From assembly GCF_004346225.1 (NCBI RefSeq), contig NZ_SMAJ01000004.1, forward strand, positions 186,001 through 250,000: a stretch of DNA of 64,000 nucleotides. The letters run 5' to 3'. This document shows positions 41,484 through 52,242 of this stretch, piece by piece (the first letter of the stretch is position 1; each line of letters starts with the position of its first letter). The position numbers and the translations under genes were made by a program. This DNA comes from Paralcaligenes ureilyticus (GTDB taxonomy: Bacteria > Pseudomonadota > Gammaproteobacteria > Burkholderiales > Burkholderiaceae_B). The notes beneath the pieces were generated by a model that saw nothing but the letters and a program-made list of their open reading frames with translations, ran no database searches and was not told where the DNA came from.

Positions 41484-42179
41484 ATGAAACTGGCCATCAT
41501 GCAGCCGTATTTCCTACCTTATATTGGGTATTTTCAGCTAATCGCAGCTGTTGACCTATTCATTGTGTACGACAACATTAAATACACAAAGAAAGGTTGG
41601 ATTAATCGTAATCGAATGTTGCGCGATGGGAAAGATGTGGTATTTTCACTGCCATTAAAGAATGATTCAGATTACTTAGATGTATGCGCACGAGAATTGG
41701 CAGCAAGCTTTGATCGTACAAAATTACTTAAGCAACTAGAGGGTGCATATTCTCGTGCACCTCACTTTACCCGCACACGTTCGCTTCTCGAAGAAATTAT
41801 GTTGTATCAGGATGCCAACCTGTTTCGTTATTTACACCATTCTATTATAAAAGTATGTGAGCATTTGGGAATCAAAACTGAAATAAAAATTTCTTCGGAT
41901 ATCGATATTGACCACAGTTTGAAAGGTCAAGATAAGGTCATAGCTCTGTGTGATGCTATCGGCGCGAGTGGATATATTAATGCAATTGGTGGCATAGAGC
42001 TCTATTCGAAGGAAGCTTTTCGAGACAGGGGCATTGATTTGGCATTTCTTCAAACAAACCCGATTAATTACACACAGTTAGATAATACATTTGTCCCCTG
42101 GCTTTCAATTATCGATGTGATAATGTTTAATTCTCCGGAAGAGATAGGCCGTATTTTAACTAACTATAAGTTGATTTAA
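41484..42179 (+). CDS. WbqC-family protein
   Basis: 231 residues. The N-terminal IMQPYFLPYIGYFQLI and NIKYTKKGWINRN are the WbqC family hallmarks; a later SGYINAIGGIELYSKEAF segment is also conserved. The family is found in O-antigen loci next to amino-sugar genes and is suspected to modify the amino group. Location right after the VioA-like transaminase fits that. The reaction is not established. Confidence 0.85.
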   Translation: MKLAIMQPYFLPYIGYFQLIAAVDLFIVYDNIKYTKKGWINRNRMLRDGKDVVFSLPLKNDSDYLDVCARELAASFDRTKLLKQLEGAYSRAPHFTRTRSLLEEIMLYQDANLFRYLHHSIIKVCEHLGIKTEIKISSDIDIDHSLKGQDKVIALCDAIGASGYINAIGGIELYSKEAFRDRGIDLAFLQTNPINYTQLDNTFVPWLSIIDVIMFNSPEEIGRILTNYKLI

Positions 42180-42182
42180 ATA

Positions 42183-43145
42183 ATGTTTAAGTGGAAAAAG
42201 CTTGGTAGGGTTTTCTCACCGCTAGATGTGGAAGGGCGCAGTTGGCTGAAAGAGTTCGCGCAAGCGCCAGCCGTGTTGATATTCGATGATTTTGTCCGTG
42301 TCTATTTCTCGTGTCGCCCTCCAGCCGATAAAAATGGTCAGTACGTGAGTTACTCCGCTTATGTTGATTTGGATCGGTCAAATCTATTCCAAGTGCGTCG
42401 CGTGAGCGATCGGCCTATCCTAGACCTTGGAGGGTTGGGCGAGTTTGACGAATTTGGCACCTATCCGGTCTCGGTGATTCGTCATGTGGACGAGGTGCGC
42501 GCCTACTATGCGGGTTGGACTCGCTGCGAATCCGTCCCTTTCAACGTGGCAATCGGTATGGCGATAAGTCAGGATGGTGGGATATCTTTTTCAAAAATTG
42601 GAAAAGGGCCAGTTCTATCGTACTCACCGGACGAACCGTTTGTACTTAGCGGGCCAAAGGTTCGGTATTTCAATGGTAGTTGGTACTTGTGGTACATAGC
42701 AGGACGTAAATGGAAGATTGTCGATGGCCGACCTGAGCCAGTTTATAAGATTCGCATGGCGTCGTCCACGGATGGAATTCATTGGACTAAGCTTAACAAA
42801 GACCTAATTGAGAGTCGTGTGGAAGAGGATGAGGCGCAAGCAAGTCCTGATGTTTTTTACGCTAACGGTAAATATCACATGTTTTTTAGTTATCGCTATA
42901 GTGGCCATTATCGAAGCAAGAAATATGGGTATCGGATTGGTTATGCTTCAAGTACCAATTTGATTAATTGGGTACGTAACGATTCTAAAGTGGGTATTGA
43001 TGTGTCCGAAGACGGGTGGGACGCCGAGATGATCAGCTACCCTCACGTGTTTGAATTGGACGGAAAAACTTATATGGCCTATCTTGGCAATGAGGTTGGG
43101 CGGTATGGTTTTGGTCTCGCCGAGCTGGACGGGGAACTCGAATAA
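42183..43145 (+). CDS. GH43-like five-bladed beta-propeller protein (first of tandem pair)
   Basis: 320 residues with repeated blade motifs such as VRVYFSCRPP, NVAIGMAISQDG, YKIRMASSTDGIHW and KYHMFFSYRYS. The fold resembles glycosyl hydrolase families 43/68 without an assignable substrate. No signal peptide, so it is cytoplasmic, which argues against secreted hydrolase activity. It is clearly paralogous to the next gene, from which it is separated by 11 bp. It may be a transferase or an epimerase-like sugar-modifying protein. Confidence 0.75.
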   Translation: MFKWKKLGRVFSPLDVEGRSWLKEFAQAPAVLIFDDFVRVYFSCRPPADKNGQYVSYSAYVDLDRSNLFQVRRVSDRPILDLGGLGEFDEFGTYPVSVIRHVDEVRAYYAGWTRCESVPFNVAIGMAISQDGGISFSKIGKGPVLSYSPDEPFVLSGPKVRYFNGSWYLWYIAGRKWKIVDGRPEPVYKIRMASSTDGIHWTKLNKDLIESRVEEDEAQASPDVFYANGKYHMFFSYRYSGHYRSKKYGYRIGYASSTNLINWVRNDSKVGIDVSEDGWDAEMISYPHVFELDGKTYMAYLGNEVGRYGFGLAELDGELE

Positions 43146-43156
43146 GGTGTGAAGCT

Positions 43157-44116
43157 ATGAAATGGAAAAAGCTCGGCAAAATATTCGACCCTACTCAGCA
43201 CAAGCTGCCAAATGACTGCCATTTGTTTGCGCAAGGGCCGCAAGCGCTAGTATTACGTGATTTCGTTCGTATCTATTTCTCGACACGTGCGGTAGACAAA
43301 GCCAATGGGAAATATATTAGCCATATTGCTTTTGTTGACATGCGAAAAAATCTACATGATGTACTTCGTGTGTCTGAAAAGACAGTCGTACCGCTTGGTG
43401 AGTTAGGTTGCTTCGATGAACATGGCATATTTCCCATGAATGTCATGCAGCATGGTGACGCTGTATACGGCTACACCTGTGGTTGGAATCGTCGAGTTTC
43501 GGTATCGGTTGACACCGCGATAGGATTAGTGATCAGCCATGATAACGGTCTTACCTTTCAACGGACCGGTGATGGCCCGGTTATGGCTGCGTCGCCACAC
43601 GAGCCTTGTTTGGTCGGTGACGGCTTTGTGAAGGTTATTGGTGGTCAGTTCCATATGTGGTATATCTTTGGAACTGGGTGGAAGCGCTTTGCGCAGGATA
43701 CGCCACCAGACCGGACCTATAAGATAGGGCACGCTGTTTCCGCCGACGGGATCAATTGGATTAAAGAAGAGGCACGGCAAATTATTCCAGATCGGTTGGG
43801 AGTAGATGAAAGCCAAGCATTGCCGACAGTAGTCGAGATTGACGGTAGCTATCATTTGTTTTTTTGTTATCGCTACTCATCTGACTTTCGTACTAATAAA
43901 AATCGAGGCTATCGTATCGGCCACGCCTGGTCGGACGACCTGGTGAAGTGGACGCGGGATGATGATACTTTCCTTCTTGATGTGACTGCCGGTGGCTGGG
44001 ATTCGGATATGGTGTGCTATCCACACGTGTTCAAGTGTGATGGCGACGTGTACATGTTATACAACGGTAATGAGTTTGGTCGGTATGGTTTCGGACTTGC
44101 AGTATTAGAACGATGA
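43157..44116 (+). CDS. GH43-like five-bladed beta-propeller protein (second of tandem pair)
   Basis: 319 residues. It shares with its neighbour the start MKWKKLGKIFDP, VRIYFSTRA, YKIGHAVSADGINW, YHLFFCYRYSSDF, AGGWDSDMVCYPHVF and the end EFGRYGFGLAVLE. The pair arose by duplication and has since diverged. Cytoplasmic, no catalytic residues assigned. The stop overlaps the GNAT gene start by 4 nt (ATGA). Confidence 0.75.
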   Translation: MKWKKLGKIFDPTQHKLPNDCHLFAQGPQALVLRDFVRIYFSTRAVDKANGKYISHIAFVDMRKNLHDVLRVSEKTVVPLGELGCFDEHGIFPMNVMQHGDAVYGYTCGWNRRVSVSVDTAIGLVISHDNGLTFQRTGDGPVMAASPHEPCLVGDGFVKVIGGQFHMWYIFGTGWKRFAQDTPPDRTYKIGHAVSADGINWIKEEARQIIPDRLGVDESQALPTVVEIDGSYHLFFCYRYSSDFRTNKNRGYRIGHAWSDDLVKWTRDDDTFLLDVTAGGWDSDMVCYPHVFKCDGDVYMLYNGNEFGRYGFGLAVLER

Positions 44117-44556
44117 CTGCCGCACTCCAATTCATATCCAATTTGGCTACTGCTGATCAGATTGCGGACCATCTGAAACGTTGTGATGCACGCTTTATTC
44201 CGTCGTTGAGCATTCGGGTAAACATTGATGATTATGCCAAGAAGATAGTGAGCAAAGCTACTCGATTCGAAGCCTACTCTGGCGGTAGTTTGGTCGGCGT
44301 AGTGGCAGTCTATGCTAACCAAGCAGGCGGGGTGGCATATATTACCAACGTTAGCGTGCTACAAGCATGGTCAGGCATCGGAGTTGCTACTAGATTGATG
44401 GATCTATGCATCGCGCATGCCAAAGCAGCACATATTCAGCGAATATGTCTAGAGGTCGGGGCAGGAAATGCGTCGGCTTTGAGATTTTACGAGAGAATAG
44501 GATTTACAAGAGATCAATTGAAGGACGGCTCCGTCTTCATGCATTTTTGTTTATAA
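44113..44556 (+). CDS. GNAT-family N-acetyltransferase
   Basis: 147 residues. Acetyl-CoA-binding motif A is ITNVSVLQAWSGIGVATRLM and motif B is FYERIGFTRDQ. It may acylate the 4-amino sugar made by the VioA-like enzyme, or another amino sugar of the O-unit. It is coupled by a 4-nt overlap to the beta-propeller gene. Confidence 0.88.
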   Translation: MTAALQFISNLATADQIADHLKRCDARFIPSLSIRVNIDDYAKKIVSKATRFEAYSGGSLVGVVAVYANQAGGVAYITNVSVLQAWSGIGVATRLMDLCIAHAKAAHIQRICLEVGAGNASALRFYERIGFTRDQLKDGSVFMHFCL

Positions 44557-44557
44557 A

Positions 44558-45316
44558 GTGAAAAACATGGCTAATGAACGAGACTATAACGTAGAAATTA
44601 AAGACGCTGAGGATCATAGGTACGCTTATGGCTTTGACTTTGACGTAATGCATCCCTACATGATCAAATCATTCGCGCCATTTTTCAATAAAGGCAGCTT
44701 ACTTGAATTAGGGAGCTTCAAAGGTGCTTTCACAAATCGGTTTATACCTTATTCCGACGACATTACGTGTGTCGAAGCGTCTGGTGTTGCCATGGCGGAA
44801 GCGAAACAAAAACTAGGTAATAAAGTAAATTTCATCAATGCTCTCTTCGAAGATGTTAATTTGCCGAAACGCTATGACAATATCGTATTGACCCATGTGC
44901 TGGAACACTTGGATGATCCTATTCGGGTACTGAAACGCATAAATGATGAGTGGTTAGCCGCCAATGGTCGACTGTTTTTAGTATGCCCAAATGCCAATGC
45001 CCCTTCTAGGCAGATTGCGGTAAAAATGGGCTTAATCACTCATAACTCGGCGGTCACTTCTGCCGAGAAAGAGCATGGGCACCGTTGTACATATACCCTT
45101 GATACCTTAGAAAGGGATGCTGTTGCTTCTGGATTACGGGTTGTTCATCGCTCGGGGATTTTTTTTAAGGCCTTGGCCAATTTTCAATGGGATCGCTTAT
45201 TGCAGACAGACATCGTCTCCGATGATTATCTGGAAGGGTGCTATAAGCTCGGACAGCAATACCCAGATCTATGTTCAAGTATTTTCTTAATGTGTGAGGC
45301 AGGGAGTGGAAAATGA
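44558..45316 (+). CDS. Class I SAM-dependent methyltransferase
   Basis: 252 residues. SAM-binding motif I is LLELGSFKGAFT, followed by the acidic residue in VEASGVA and LTHVLEHLDDP (motif post-I, typical of ubiE/Methyltransf_23-type enzymes). It could O- or N-methylate an O-antigen sugar. The GTG start at 44558 is two bases after the GNAT stop; ATG 44567 is the alternative. Confidence 0.88.
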   Translation: MKNMANERDYNVEIKDAEDHRYAYGFDFDVMHPYMIKSFAPFFNKGSLLELGSFKGAFTNRFIPYSDDITCVEASGVAMAEAKQKLGNKVNFINALFEDVNLPKRYDNIVLTHVLEHLDDPIRVLKRINDEWLAANGRLFLVCPNANAPSRQIAVKMGLITHNSAVTSAEKEHGHRCTYTLDTLERDAVASGLRVVHRSGIFFKALANFQWDRLLQTDIVSDDYLEGCYKLGQQYPDLCSSIFLMCEAGSGK

Positions 45317-45479
45317 CGATAGTTACCCGGCAATGACGTAAATCGGTTTGGGCTTTCTGAGCACTTTTTAGCCTCATTGGTCTGAGCGCAATTGGTGTAA
45401 TCAGAACCCTTGGTGGAGGCAACTAAGATGTCGGCGAAGGGTGGTGACCAGTTACCGGTTGGGATATTGAGCGTTCGGA

Positions 45480-47321
45480 ATGAGAATAGTAAAAAATACA
45501 GATATAGATATTTCAGAATCAAAGGGCAGCGAGCGCTTATTGCTCATTTTTTGTGCCGTCAGCACTACGTTTATTTTGGGTTGGTTGCTGAAATACAGCC
45601 GCTATGGGTTTGATTTTACGGATGAAGGTTATTATCTCGTCTGGATTTCCAATCCGTTCATGTATGGCTGGTCTACCACGCAATTCGGATTTTTATATCA
45701 CCCACTTTACTGGCTACTGAATGGGAATATTGCGGCGCTGAGGCAGGTCAATATACTTATTACCTTTTGCTTGGCCTGGTTCTTAGTCTACGTTCTTTTT
45801 AAGAAGCTTGCGCCCAGTGGCTCATCGAAAGCACAGCGCTTAATCTTATCGGCAGGCTTTGCGACAGCCTCGTTAGTTTTCGTTGTCCCGTGGCTGCCTA
45901 CGCCAAGCTACAACAGTCTTGCTCTACAGGCCTTGTTAGTGGTGGGGACGGGCTTATTATTGGCAGAATCTACCGCAACTCGTTCAAGTGTCGTGGGATG
46001 GATAGTGATTGGTGTTGGAGGTTGGCTTGGCTTTATGGCCAAACCCAGTACTGCGGCTGCGCTCGGCGTTTGTGTCGGCTTATATGCGCTGTTAGCTGGG
46101 AAATTAAACGCACGCCTGGCTTTTCTTTCATTGGTGTCAGCTTTCCTGCTGCTGGTGTTAAGCGCATTTATTATCGATGGGTCGATTGCTGGATTCATTG
46201 CCCGTTTGAAAATGGGGGCTGAACTTGCAGCACTTTCGGGTGCCGGCTACTCATTTGATCAGATAATGAGAGTAGATGACTTTCAATTAACTAGTTCAGA
46301 AAGGCCATTTTTGATTTTCATGGCTGTCTTTTCCTTTTTTGCCGCCTATTTCTTGGGTATGGCACGCCAGTCAATCAGGATTGTGGGGTTTGCGCTCTCA
46401 TCTGTGCTTTTTATTGCAGTGATTGTTTTTGTCCTAGGTGTGAAGCCTACAAGCCTCCACTTTGGCCAATTTTCTGGTCTGACGTTTTGGGCTGTCCCGT
46501 TTTCGGCGCTAGCGCTCGCATTGCTATCGTCTCGGCAAAAGCTATTTTCTGATGTCCCGGTGTCACACTGGGTGCTTGCATTGGCGTTTCTTGTGTTTCC
46601 CTATGTCTACGTATTCGGCAGCAACGGAAATTATTGGCAATGGGCTAGCCCCGCCGCCATATTTTGGGTGCTTTTGGGCTTGATTGTGATTGCGTCCCTC
46701 GTGCCAAATAAAATAACATTTGCGATGCTTGTTCCGCTGGTTGGGGCCACTCAAGTTATTGTTACCTTGTTGCTGCAAGCAGGTTTCAACGCGCCATACC
46801 GGCAACCGCAGGCGCTACGATTAAATAGCCATCTTATTGACGTGGGAATGCCGGACTCGTTTCTTATGTTTTCCGAAGGGTATGCCAACTATATTAATGA
46901 TGCGATCGAATCGGCGAAGCTAGGCGGCTTCGTCTCGGGAACTCCAGTTATTGATTTCACCGGCCAGTCGCCGGGGCTTTTATATGCTTTACGTGCGATA
47001 AACGTTGGATACCCTTGGATAGCGGGTGGATACCCTGGTAGTGCTAACGTTGCGAAGAGAGTGTTGCGTCATCTTCCTTGCGCAAAAGTTGTGGATGCGT
47101 GGTTGTTATTGGAGCCCAATGGGCCGCGCGCTATTTCTACAGATTTGCTTGACGATTTTGGGGTTTCTGTGCCGACGCACTATAAAGTCGTGGCGACATG
47201 GAAGACAGCAAAGGGTGCGGGAGGTTACCCGGAGCAACGTATTCAACAACTAGCCAAGCCAATTGGGCCAAGAGAGGTCGCTTTGCAGGCTTGTGACGCC
47301 GTACGAGGACACGGACGATGA
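45480..47321 (+). CDS. GT-C-like polytopic glycosyltransferase (first of pair)
   Basis: 613 residues with about eleven hydrophobic segments and a C-terminal periplasmic-type domain of about 150 residues. The first loop after the N-terminal helix has FTDEGYYLVW; an acidic DE pair at this place marks GT-C enzymes that use polyprenyl-phosphate sugars. It is paralogous to the next gene (shared loop motif, and FVSGTPVIDFTGQSPGLLYA like FVPGGDIIGFDRVAGLVYA). With the GtrB/GtrA genes downstream it should add a side residue to the O-antigen in the periplasm. Ends in a 4-nt overlap with the next gene. Confidence 0.7.
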   Translation: MRIVKNTDIDISESKGSERLLLIFCAVSTTFILGWLLKYSRYGFDFTDEGYYLVWISNPFMYGWSTTQFGFLYHPLYWLLNGNIAALRQVNILITFCLAWFLVYVLFKKLAPSGSSKAQRLILSAGFATASLVFVVPWLPTPSYNSLALQALLVVGTGLLLAESTATRSSVVGWIVIGVGGWLGFMAKPSTAAALGVCVGLYALLAGKLNARLAFLSLVSAFLLLVLSAFIIDGSIAGFIARLKMGAELAALSGAGYSFDQIMRVDDFQLTSSERPFLIFMAVFSFFAAYFLGMARQSIRIVGFALSSVLFIAVIVFVLGVKPTSLHFGQFSGLTFWAVPFSALALALLSSRQKLFSDVPVSHWVLALAFLVFPYVYVFGSNGNYWQWASPAAIFWVLLGLIVIASLVPNKITFAMLVPLVGATQVIVTLLLQAGFNAPYRQPQALRLNSHLIDVGMPDSFLMFSEGYANYINDAIESAKLGGFVSGTPVIDFTGQSPGLLYALRAINVGYPWIAGGYPGSANVAKRVLRHLPCAKVVDAWLLLEPNGPRAISTDLLDDFGVSVPTHYKVVATWKTAKGAGGYPEQRIQQLAKPIGPREVALQACDAVRGHGR

Positions 47322-49183
47322 ACTGGCCTAACAACAGGATGAGTTACATCCGCACTGTTCCGTTGGCTATTGTGTGTGCGCTTCTATGCGCGACAATTTC
47401 TGTTGTCCTATGGGAAGCGAATCGTGGGCTTGCAATATTGGGCGATGAGGGCACTTATTTTTTAGCTGCGCGTTACCCAAGCGAAATCCAACAGAATGTA
47501 TCGGCTGTTTTTTCATTCACAGGTGCTATGTTTCGTCTTGTGGATTATGACCCAGCTCTTTTTAGAGCATTGGGAGTGGTGTTGGTCCTCTTTTCTTCTT
47601 TTGTTTTCTATATTGGCTTCCTGAAGATAGTGACTGCGCTGTACCCTACAGCAATAAATATTAAATTTCTAAAATTTTATTCACTATTCTTTATAGCCAC
47701 GGGCGGCATTTTACATTATCAATGGTCCTATCTTACGCCTAGCTATTACACTTTAACGGCCATTACCCTGAATCTGTTCTGCGGATTAGTTCTTTTGGGC
47801 TTGGTGTATTTGGAAGAAAAAAAGCTGACACTCGCGTATTTAGTGAGTGTTGCGGCTGGGTTCGTTTTCGGGTATACCCTTTTTTTTAAATTTACGACTG
47901 CCATGCCTTTGTTTTTTATGGCGATGATCCTAAGCTTGCTATGGAATAGGGTTGATTTCCCGCTACGAAGGCGATTCCTAATTGCTATGTTGCTCGGGTT
48001 TTTATTTTGGCTTGCTTTCTATTTTATTTTTGAACAAGCGCCCGTGCAGACATTTGAAATGTTTAAAGAGGGATGGCGTCTTTATCAAACACTTACTCTG
48101 CTTTATGATCCCGTAAAAAGGCTGTTAGCATACCTTGTGGATCTTTGGGTCTTACTTTATACCGCCATATTTTATTATTGGCCGTGTTATTTAATTCTTG
48201 TTTCAGGAGTATTGATTAAATACCGCTATAGAGAATTTAAAGACCCCGCTAAGCTATATACGTTTTCGTTTTCGTTTTCGTTATTGTTGACTTGGCTCGT
48301 TGTAATTGTCGCTTTGGTTGTGTCTTGGCATGACGGTGTGTTCGTTGATGTGTCTGATCGGCTGAAATCATTCCCGATCAATGGCCGAACCTTGTCTTAT
48401 TTGGGATTTGAGCTTGGGTGGCTCTTGTTGCTAGGTGCCGTATATGTCTTTAATTCACCTCAAAGGAAATCCAAGGGCAACAATTTCACACATACTGGCC
48501 TACTGTGCTTGTTCTTGTTTTTAGCACCTATTGCGGGTTCGCTGGGAACCTCGAACCCTCTTTATAATGTCATCTCGTTTTATGCGGTTCCATGGTTTGG
48601 TGTCATCTATCTTTTGCTCATTTTACTGACCCTACATTATGGCAAAAGCTCAGCCTTGCTTGTCTTTGTGGTTGTGACAATGTGCGCATATATTTCCAGC
48701 CAAGTGATTCAAGGTAGTGTTTATCAGCCCGCGCAAATAAAACCTAGAACCTTATTCGAGCAGTCGATTGCTACATCCGTTGGTGATCCACCCTTCACGC
48801 TGATGCTTGATCGTGAAACGCATAATGTCATCCAGCAGCTTTCACTGGCTGCCAGGGCTAATGGATTTGTACCGGGCGGCGATATCATCGGCTTTGATCG
48901 GGTAGCGGGCCTTGTTTATGCCATGGGTGGCCGGTCTCCCGGGCATCCGGTCTTTCCATGTTGTTTTAGCGCAAGCTACAATAAGTACAGCGAAATAGCA
49001 CTGAAGTTTTCGGATCTAGCTAGGCTGAAAAAAGCATTCATTTTGCTGGATGTGAAGCCCGGAGATCCGATTCCGGCCATATTGGCCAGCGCGGGTATTC
49101 ACTTTCCTGACGATTATCGGCTAGTGGGAAGGGTGCAAGGCGTCGGGCATGTATTCTTGCTATATCGGCCAGTTAAAATGTAA
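47318..49183 (+). CDS. GT-C-like polytopic glycosyltransferase (second of pair)
   Basis: 621 residues, about eleven membrane segments. The first loop has LGDEGTYFLAARYP, again with the acidic DE pair. It has the same layout as the preceding protein, including the C-terminal soluble domain. It overlaps the first by 4 nt (ATGA). Two such enzymes beside one GtrA/GtrB pair suggest two acceptor positions or two linkage types for one lipid-linked sugar. Confidence 0.7.
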   Translation: MNWPNNRMSYIRTVPLAIVCALLCATISVVLWEANRGLAILGDEGTYFLAARYPSEIQQNVSAVFSFTGAMFRLVDYDPALFRALGVVLVLFSSFVFYIGFLKIVTALYPTAINIKFLKFYSLFFIATGGILHYQWSYLTPSYYTLTAITLNLFCGLVLLGLVYLEEKKLTLAYLVSVAAGFVFGYTLFFKFTTAMPLFFMAMILSLLWNRVDFPLRRRFLIAMLLGFLFWLAFYFIFEQAPVQTFEMFKEGWRLYQTLTLLYDPVKRLLAYLVDLWVLLYTAIFYYWPCYLILVSGVLIKYRYREFKDPAKLYTFSFSFSLLLTWLVVIVALVVSWHDGVFVDVSDRLKSFPINGRTLSYLGFELGWLLLLGAVYVFNSPQRKSKGNNFTHTGLLCLFLFLAPIAGSLGTSNPLYNVISFYAVPWFGVIYLLLILLTLHYGKSSALLVFVVVTMCAYISSQVIQGSVYQPAQIKPRTLFEQSIATSVGDPPFTLMLDRETHNVIQQLSLAARANGFVPGGDIIGFDRVAGLVYAMGGRSPGHPVFPCCFSASYNKYSEIALKFSDLARLKKAFILLDVKPGDPIPAILASAGIHFPDDYRLVGRVQGVGHVFLLYRPVKM

Positions 49184-49245
49184 TTCGCGGGCCACTTTAG
49201 CGTCCCCAAAAATTAACGATGTTTTTTGCTTGACAGGATGACCAG

Positions 49246-50163
49246 ATGAAAATTTCCTTTGTGATCCCTGTATATCACAACGAAGGTGCTATTTCCAAAA
49301 CTCATGAAAAGATAAAATCAATATTTTCAACAGAGTTGGATCAGCACGAGTACGAAATTATTTTCGTGGATGATGGCTCGACAGATGGCTCGTTGCGTGA
49401 AATATTAGACGTTAGGGACACTGACGTGCACGTAAAGGCGGTAACGTTCACTAGAAATTTCGGTCAAATGGCCGCCATGCTAGCGGGCTTCAAAGAAGCC
49501 TCGGGAGATGCCATCATCAATATTTCTGCAGACTTGCAGGACCCAGTTGAGCTGATCCCGGAGATGGTGCAAAAATGGCAAGCTGGTTCGGAAATCGTCA
49601 TTTGCCACCGGTCGGGGAGGGAGGACTCCCTCTTTTCGAAGCTTTACTCTTGGCTAGCTTATGGTGTGTTGCGCTTGGCGCTTCCTCAAATTCCGCCCGG
49701 GGGGTTCGATTTTGTACTGATGGATCGAAAAGTAATGGACGCGTTTAATTCCATTGATGTGCGGCATAGGTTTTTTCAGGGAGATTTGCTCTGGACTGGC
49801 TATCGAACCAGCTTTATTCCTTATGTCAGGCTGAAGCGAGAAATTGGAAAATCTCAGTATAACTTTTCCAAAAAGTTAAAAAATTTTTTGGATGCGGTTT
49901 TGGATGCGTCCAACTTGCCGATACGGCTCATTTCATTACTTGGGGTAGTAACGTCCTTTCTTGGCGTACTTTATAGTGCAAGCATCGTTTTCAGCTGGAT
50001 GCGCGGTGAAACGCCATTCGCGGGGTGGGCTCCAATTATGATTGCGATTTTATTGGTGGGCGGCCTTATTATGGTGATGCTTGGGGTCATAGGTGAATAT
50101 GTTTGGCGTATAAATGAAGAGGTACGGAAGCGTCCGAACTATGTTATCAGGGACAAGTTCTAA
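49246..50163 (+). CDS. GtrB/DPMS-like polyprenyl-phosphate glycosyltransferase (GT2)
   Basis: 305 residues. GT-A domain motifs: FVIPVYHNEGAI, IIFVDDGSTDGSL, NFGQMAAMLAGF and ADLQDP (metal-binding D-x-D equivalent). Two C-terminal membrane helices (LISLLGVVTSFLGVLYS and IAILLVGGLIMVMLGVIG) are the GtrB/ArnC arrangement. It charges undecaprenyl phosphate with a sugar on the cytoplasmic face. It is directly followed by the GtrA flippase gene with no gap. Confidence 0.9.
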   Translation: MKISFVIPVYHNEGAISKTHEKIKSIFSTELDQHEYEIIFVDDGSTDGSLREILDVRDTDVHVKAVTFTRNFGQMAAMLAGFKEASGDAIINISADLQDPVELIPEMVQKWQAGSEIVICHRSGREDSLFSKLYSWLAYGVLRLALPQIPPGGFDFVLMDRKVMDAFNSIDVRHRFFQGDLLWTGYRTSFIPYVRLKREIGKSQYNFSKKLKNFLDAVLDASNLPIRLISLLGVVTSFLGVLYSASIVFSWMRGETPFAGWAPIMIAILLVGGLIMVMLGVIGEYVWRINEEVRKRPNYVIRDKF

Positions 50164-50586
50164 TTGCTTATATGCTCATTGGGAAATTTTTTGAAAAATA
50201 TTAGAATTGAATTCTCAAAGTTCACGATAGTAGGCGGTGTGAATTTTGTTTTTACGTTTGTTCTTTTTTATTTTTGCCTTCGAATTATTAAAATAAATTA
50301 TCTTGTGGCGATAGTGCTTGTTTCGTTAGCCGGAATGGTTCTAACCTATTATCTTAATCATGTCTGGGTTTTTAAGCCCGAGCAAGAAGTTAGGTTTAAG
50401 GCACGATTTTTTAAATATGTCGTAGCTGGGTTTTCGTCAATTGGCCTGAATGTTGTTTTGTTGCATTATGTTGTAGTGGAAGTGGGGTTTGATCCATTTT
50501 TTGGCCAATTAGCGCTTATACCATTGATAGTTATATTTAATTTTTCGACCGCAAAATTCTGGTCTTTACGTAGCGGTTCGAGCTAA
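50164..50586 (+). CDS. GtrA-family flippase
   Basis: 140 residues with four membrane segments. Family motifs FSKFTIVGGVNFVFTFVLF and LTYYLNHVWVFKP are clear, as is the C-terminal NFSTAKFWSLR. GtrA proteins move polyprenyl-linked sugars to the periplasm. The start is TTG 50164 immediately after the GT2 stop, or TTG 50179; no strong ribosome site is visible, so coupling is likely. Confidence 0.88.
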   Translation: MLICSLGNFLKNIRIEFSKFTIVGGVNFVFTFVLFYFCLRIIKINYLVAIVLVSLAGMVLTYYLNHVWVFKPEQEVRFKARFFKYVVAGFSSIGLNVVLLHYVVVEVGFDPFFGQLALIPLIVIFNFSTAKFWSLRSGSS

Positions 50587-50684
50587 GAGCGTGATTTTGG
50601 TAGGACACCATCACAAGGGCATTATGATAAAGTTTGTTAAACTACGGCATTCAGGTCAAATCATTTTCTAATCTCAGCTGTTAA

Positions 50685-51644
<960 letters not shown>

Positions 51645-51660
51645 CAGACGGAGTATTGGC

Positions 51661-52242
51661 TTGAGCTATTACCAGCACCCAAGCGCTATTGTCGATGATG
51701 GCGCTCAGATCGGGGAAGGTTCTCGTGTGTGGCATTTCGTTCATATATGTGGTGGTGCACGCATTGGTAAAGGCGTGTCTATGGGGCAGAACGTATTTAT
51801 CGGCAATAAGGTTGTAATTGGCGATCATTGCAAAATCCAGAATAATGTGTCGGTTTACGACAATGTTACCCTGGGAGAGGGCGTATTCTGTGGCCCTAGT
51901 ATGGTATTTACAAACGTTTATAACCCGCGTTCTTTGGTTGAGCGCAAAAACGAGTATCGCGATACCTTGGTGAAAAAGGGGGCGACCTTGGGGGCCAACT
52001 GCACTATTGTTTGTGGCGTGACTGTTGGCGAGTTCGCCTTTGTGGGTGCAGGGGCAGTGGTGAATGAGGATGTGCCCAACTACGCGCTAATGGTTGGCGT
52101 GCCAGCTAGGCAAATCGGCTGGATGAGCGAGTTTGGAGAGCGGTTGGATCTACCATTAGCAGGCTCGGGTAATGGGGTGTGTCCGGCTACTGGTACGCTA
52201 TATGAGCTTGTAGACGGATTATGTCGCCGCGCCAGCAATTAA
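51661..52242 (+). CDS. wlbB: UDP-3-amino-uronate N-acetyltransferase (WlbB/WbpD)
   Basis: 193 residues from TTG 51661, selected because GGAG lies 7 nt upstream; GTG 51631 is the longer alternative inside wlbA. The protein is a left-handed beta-helix of hexapeptide repeats ([41 protein letters not shown]). It acetylates the 3-amino group made by WlbC. Its end overlaps wzx by 22 nt. Confidence 0.92.
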   Translation: MSYYQHPSAIVDDGAQIGEGSRVWHFVHICGGARIGKGVSMGQNVFIGNKVVIGDHCKIQNNVSVYDNVTLGEGVFCGPSMVFTNVYNPRSLVERKNEYRDTLVKKGATLGANCTIVCGVTVGEFAFVGAGAVVNEDVPNYALMVGVPARQIGWMSEFGERLDLPLAGSGNGVCPATGTLYELVDGLCRRASN

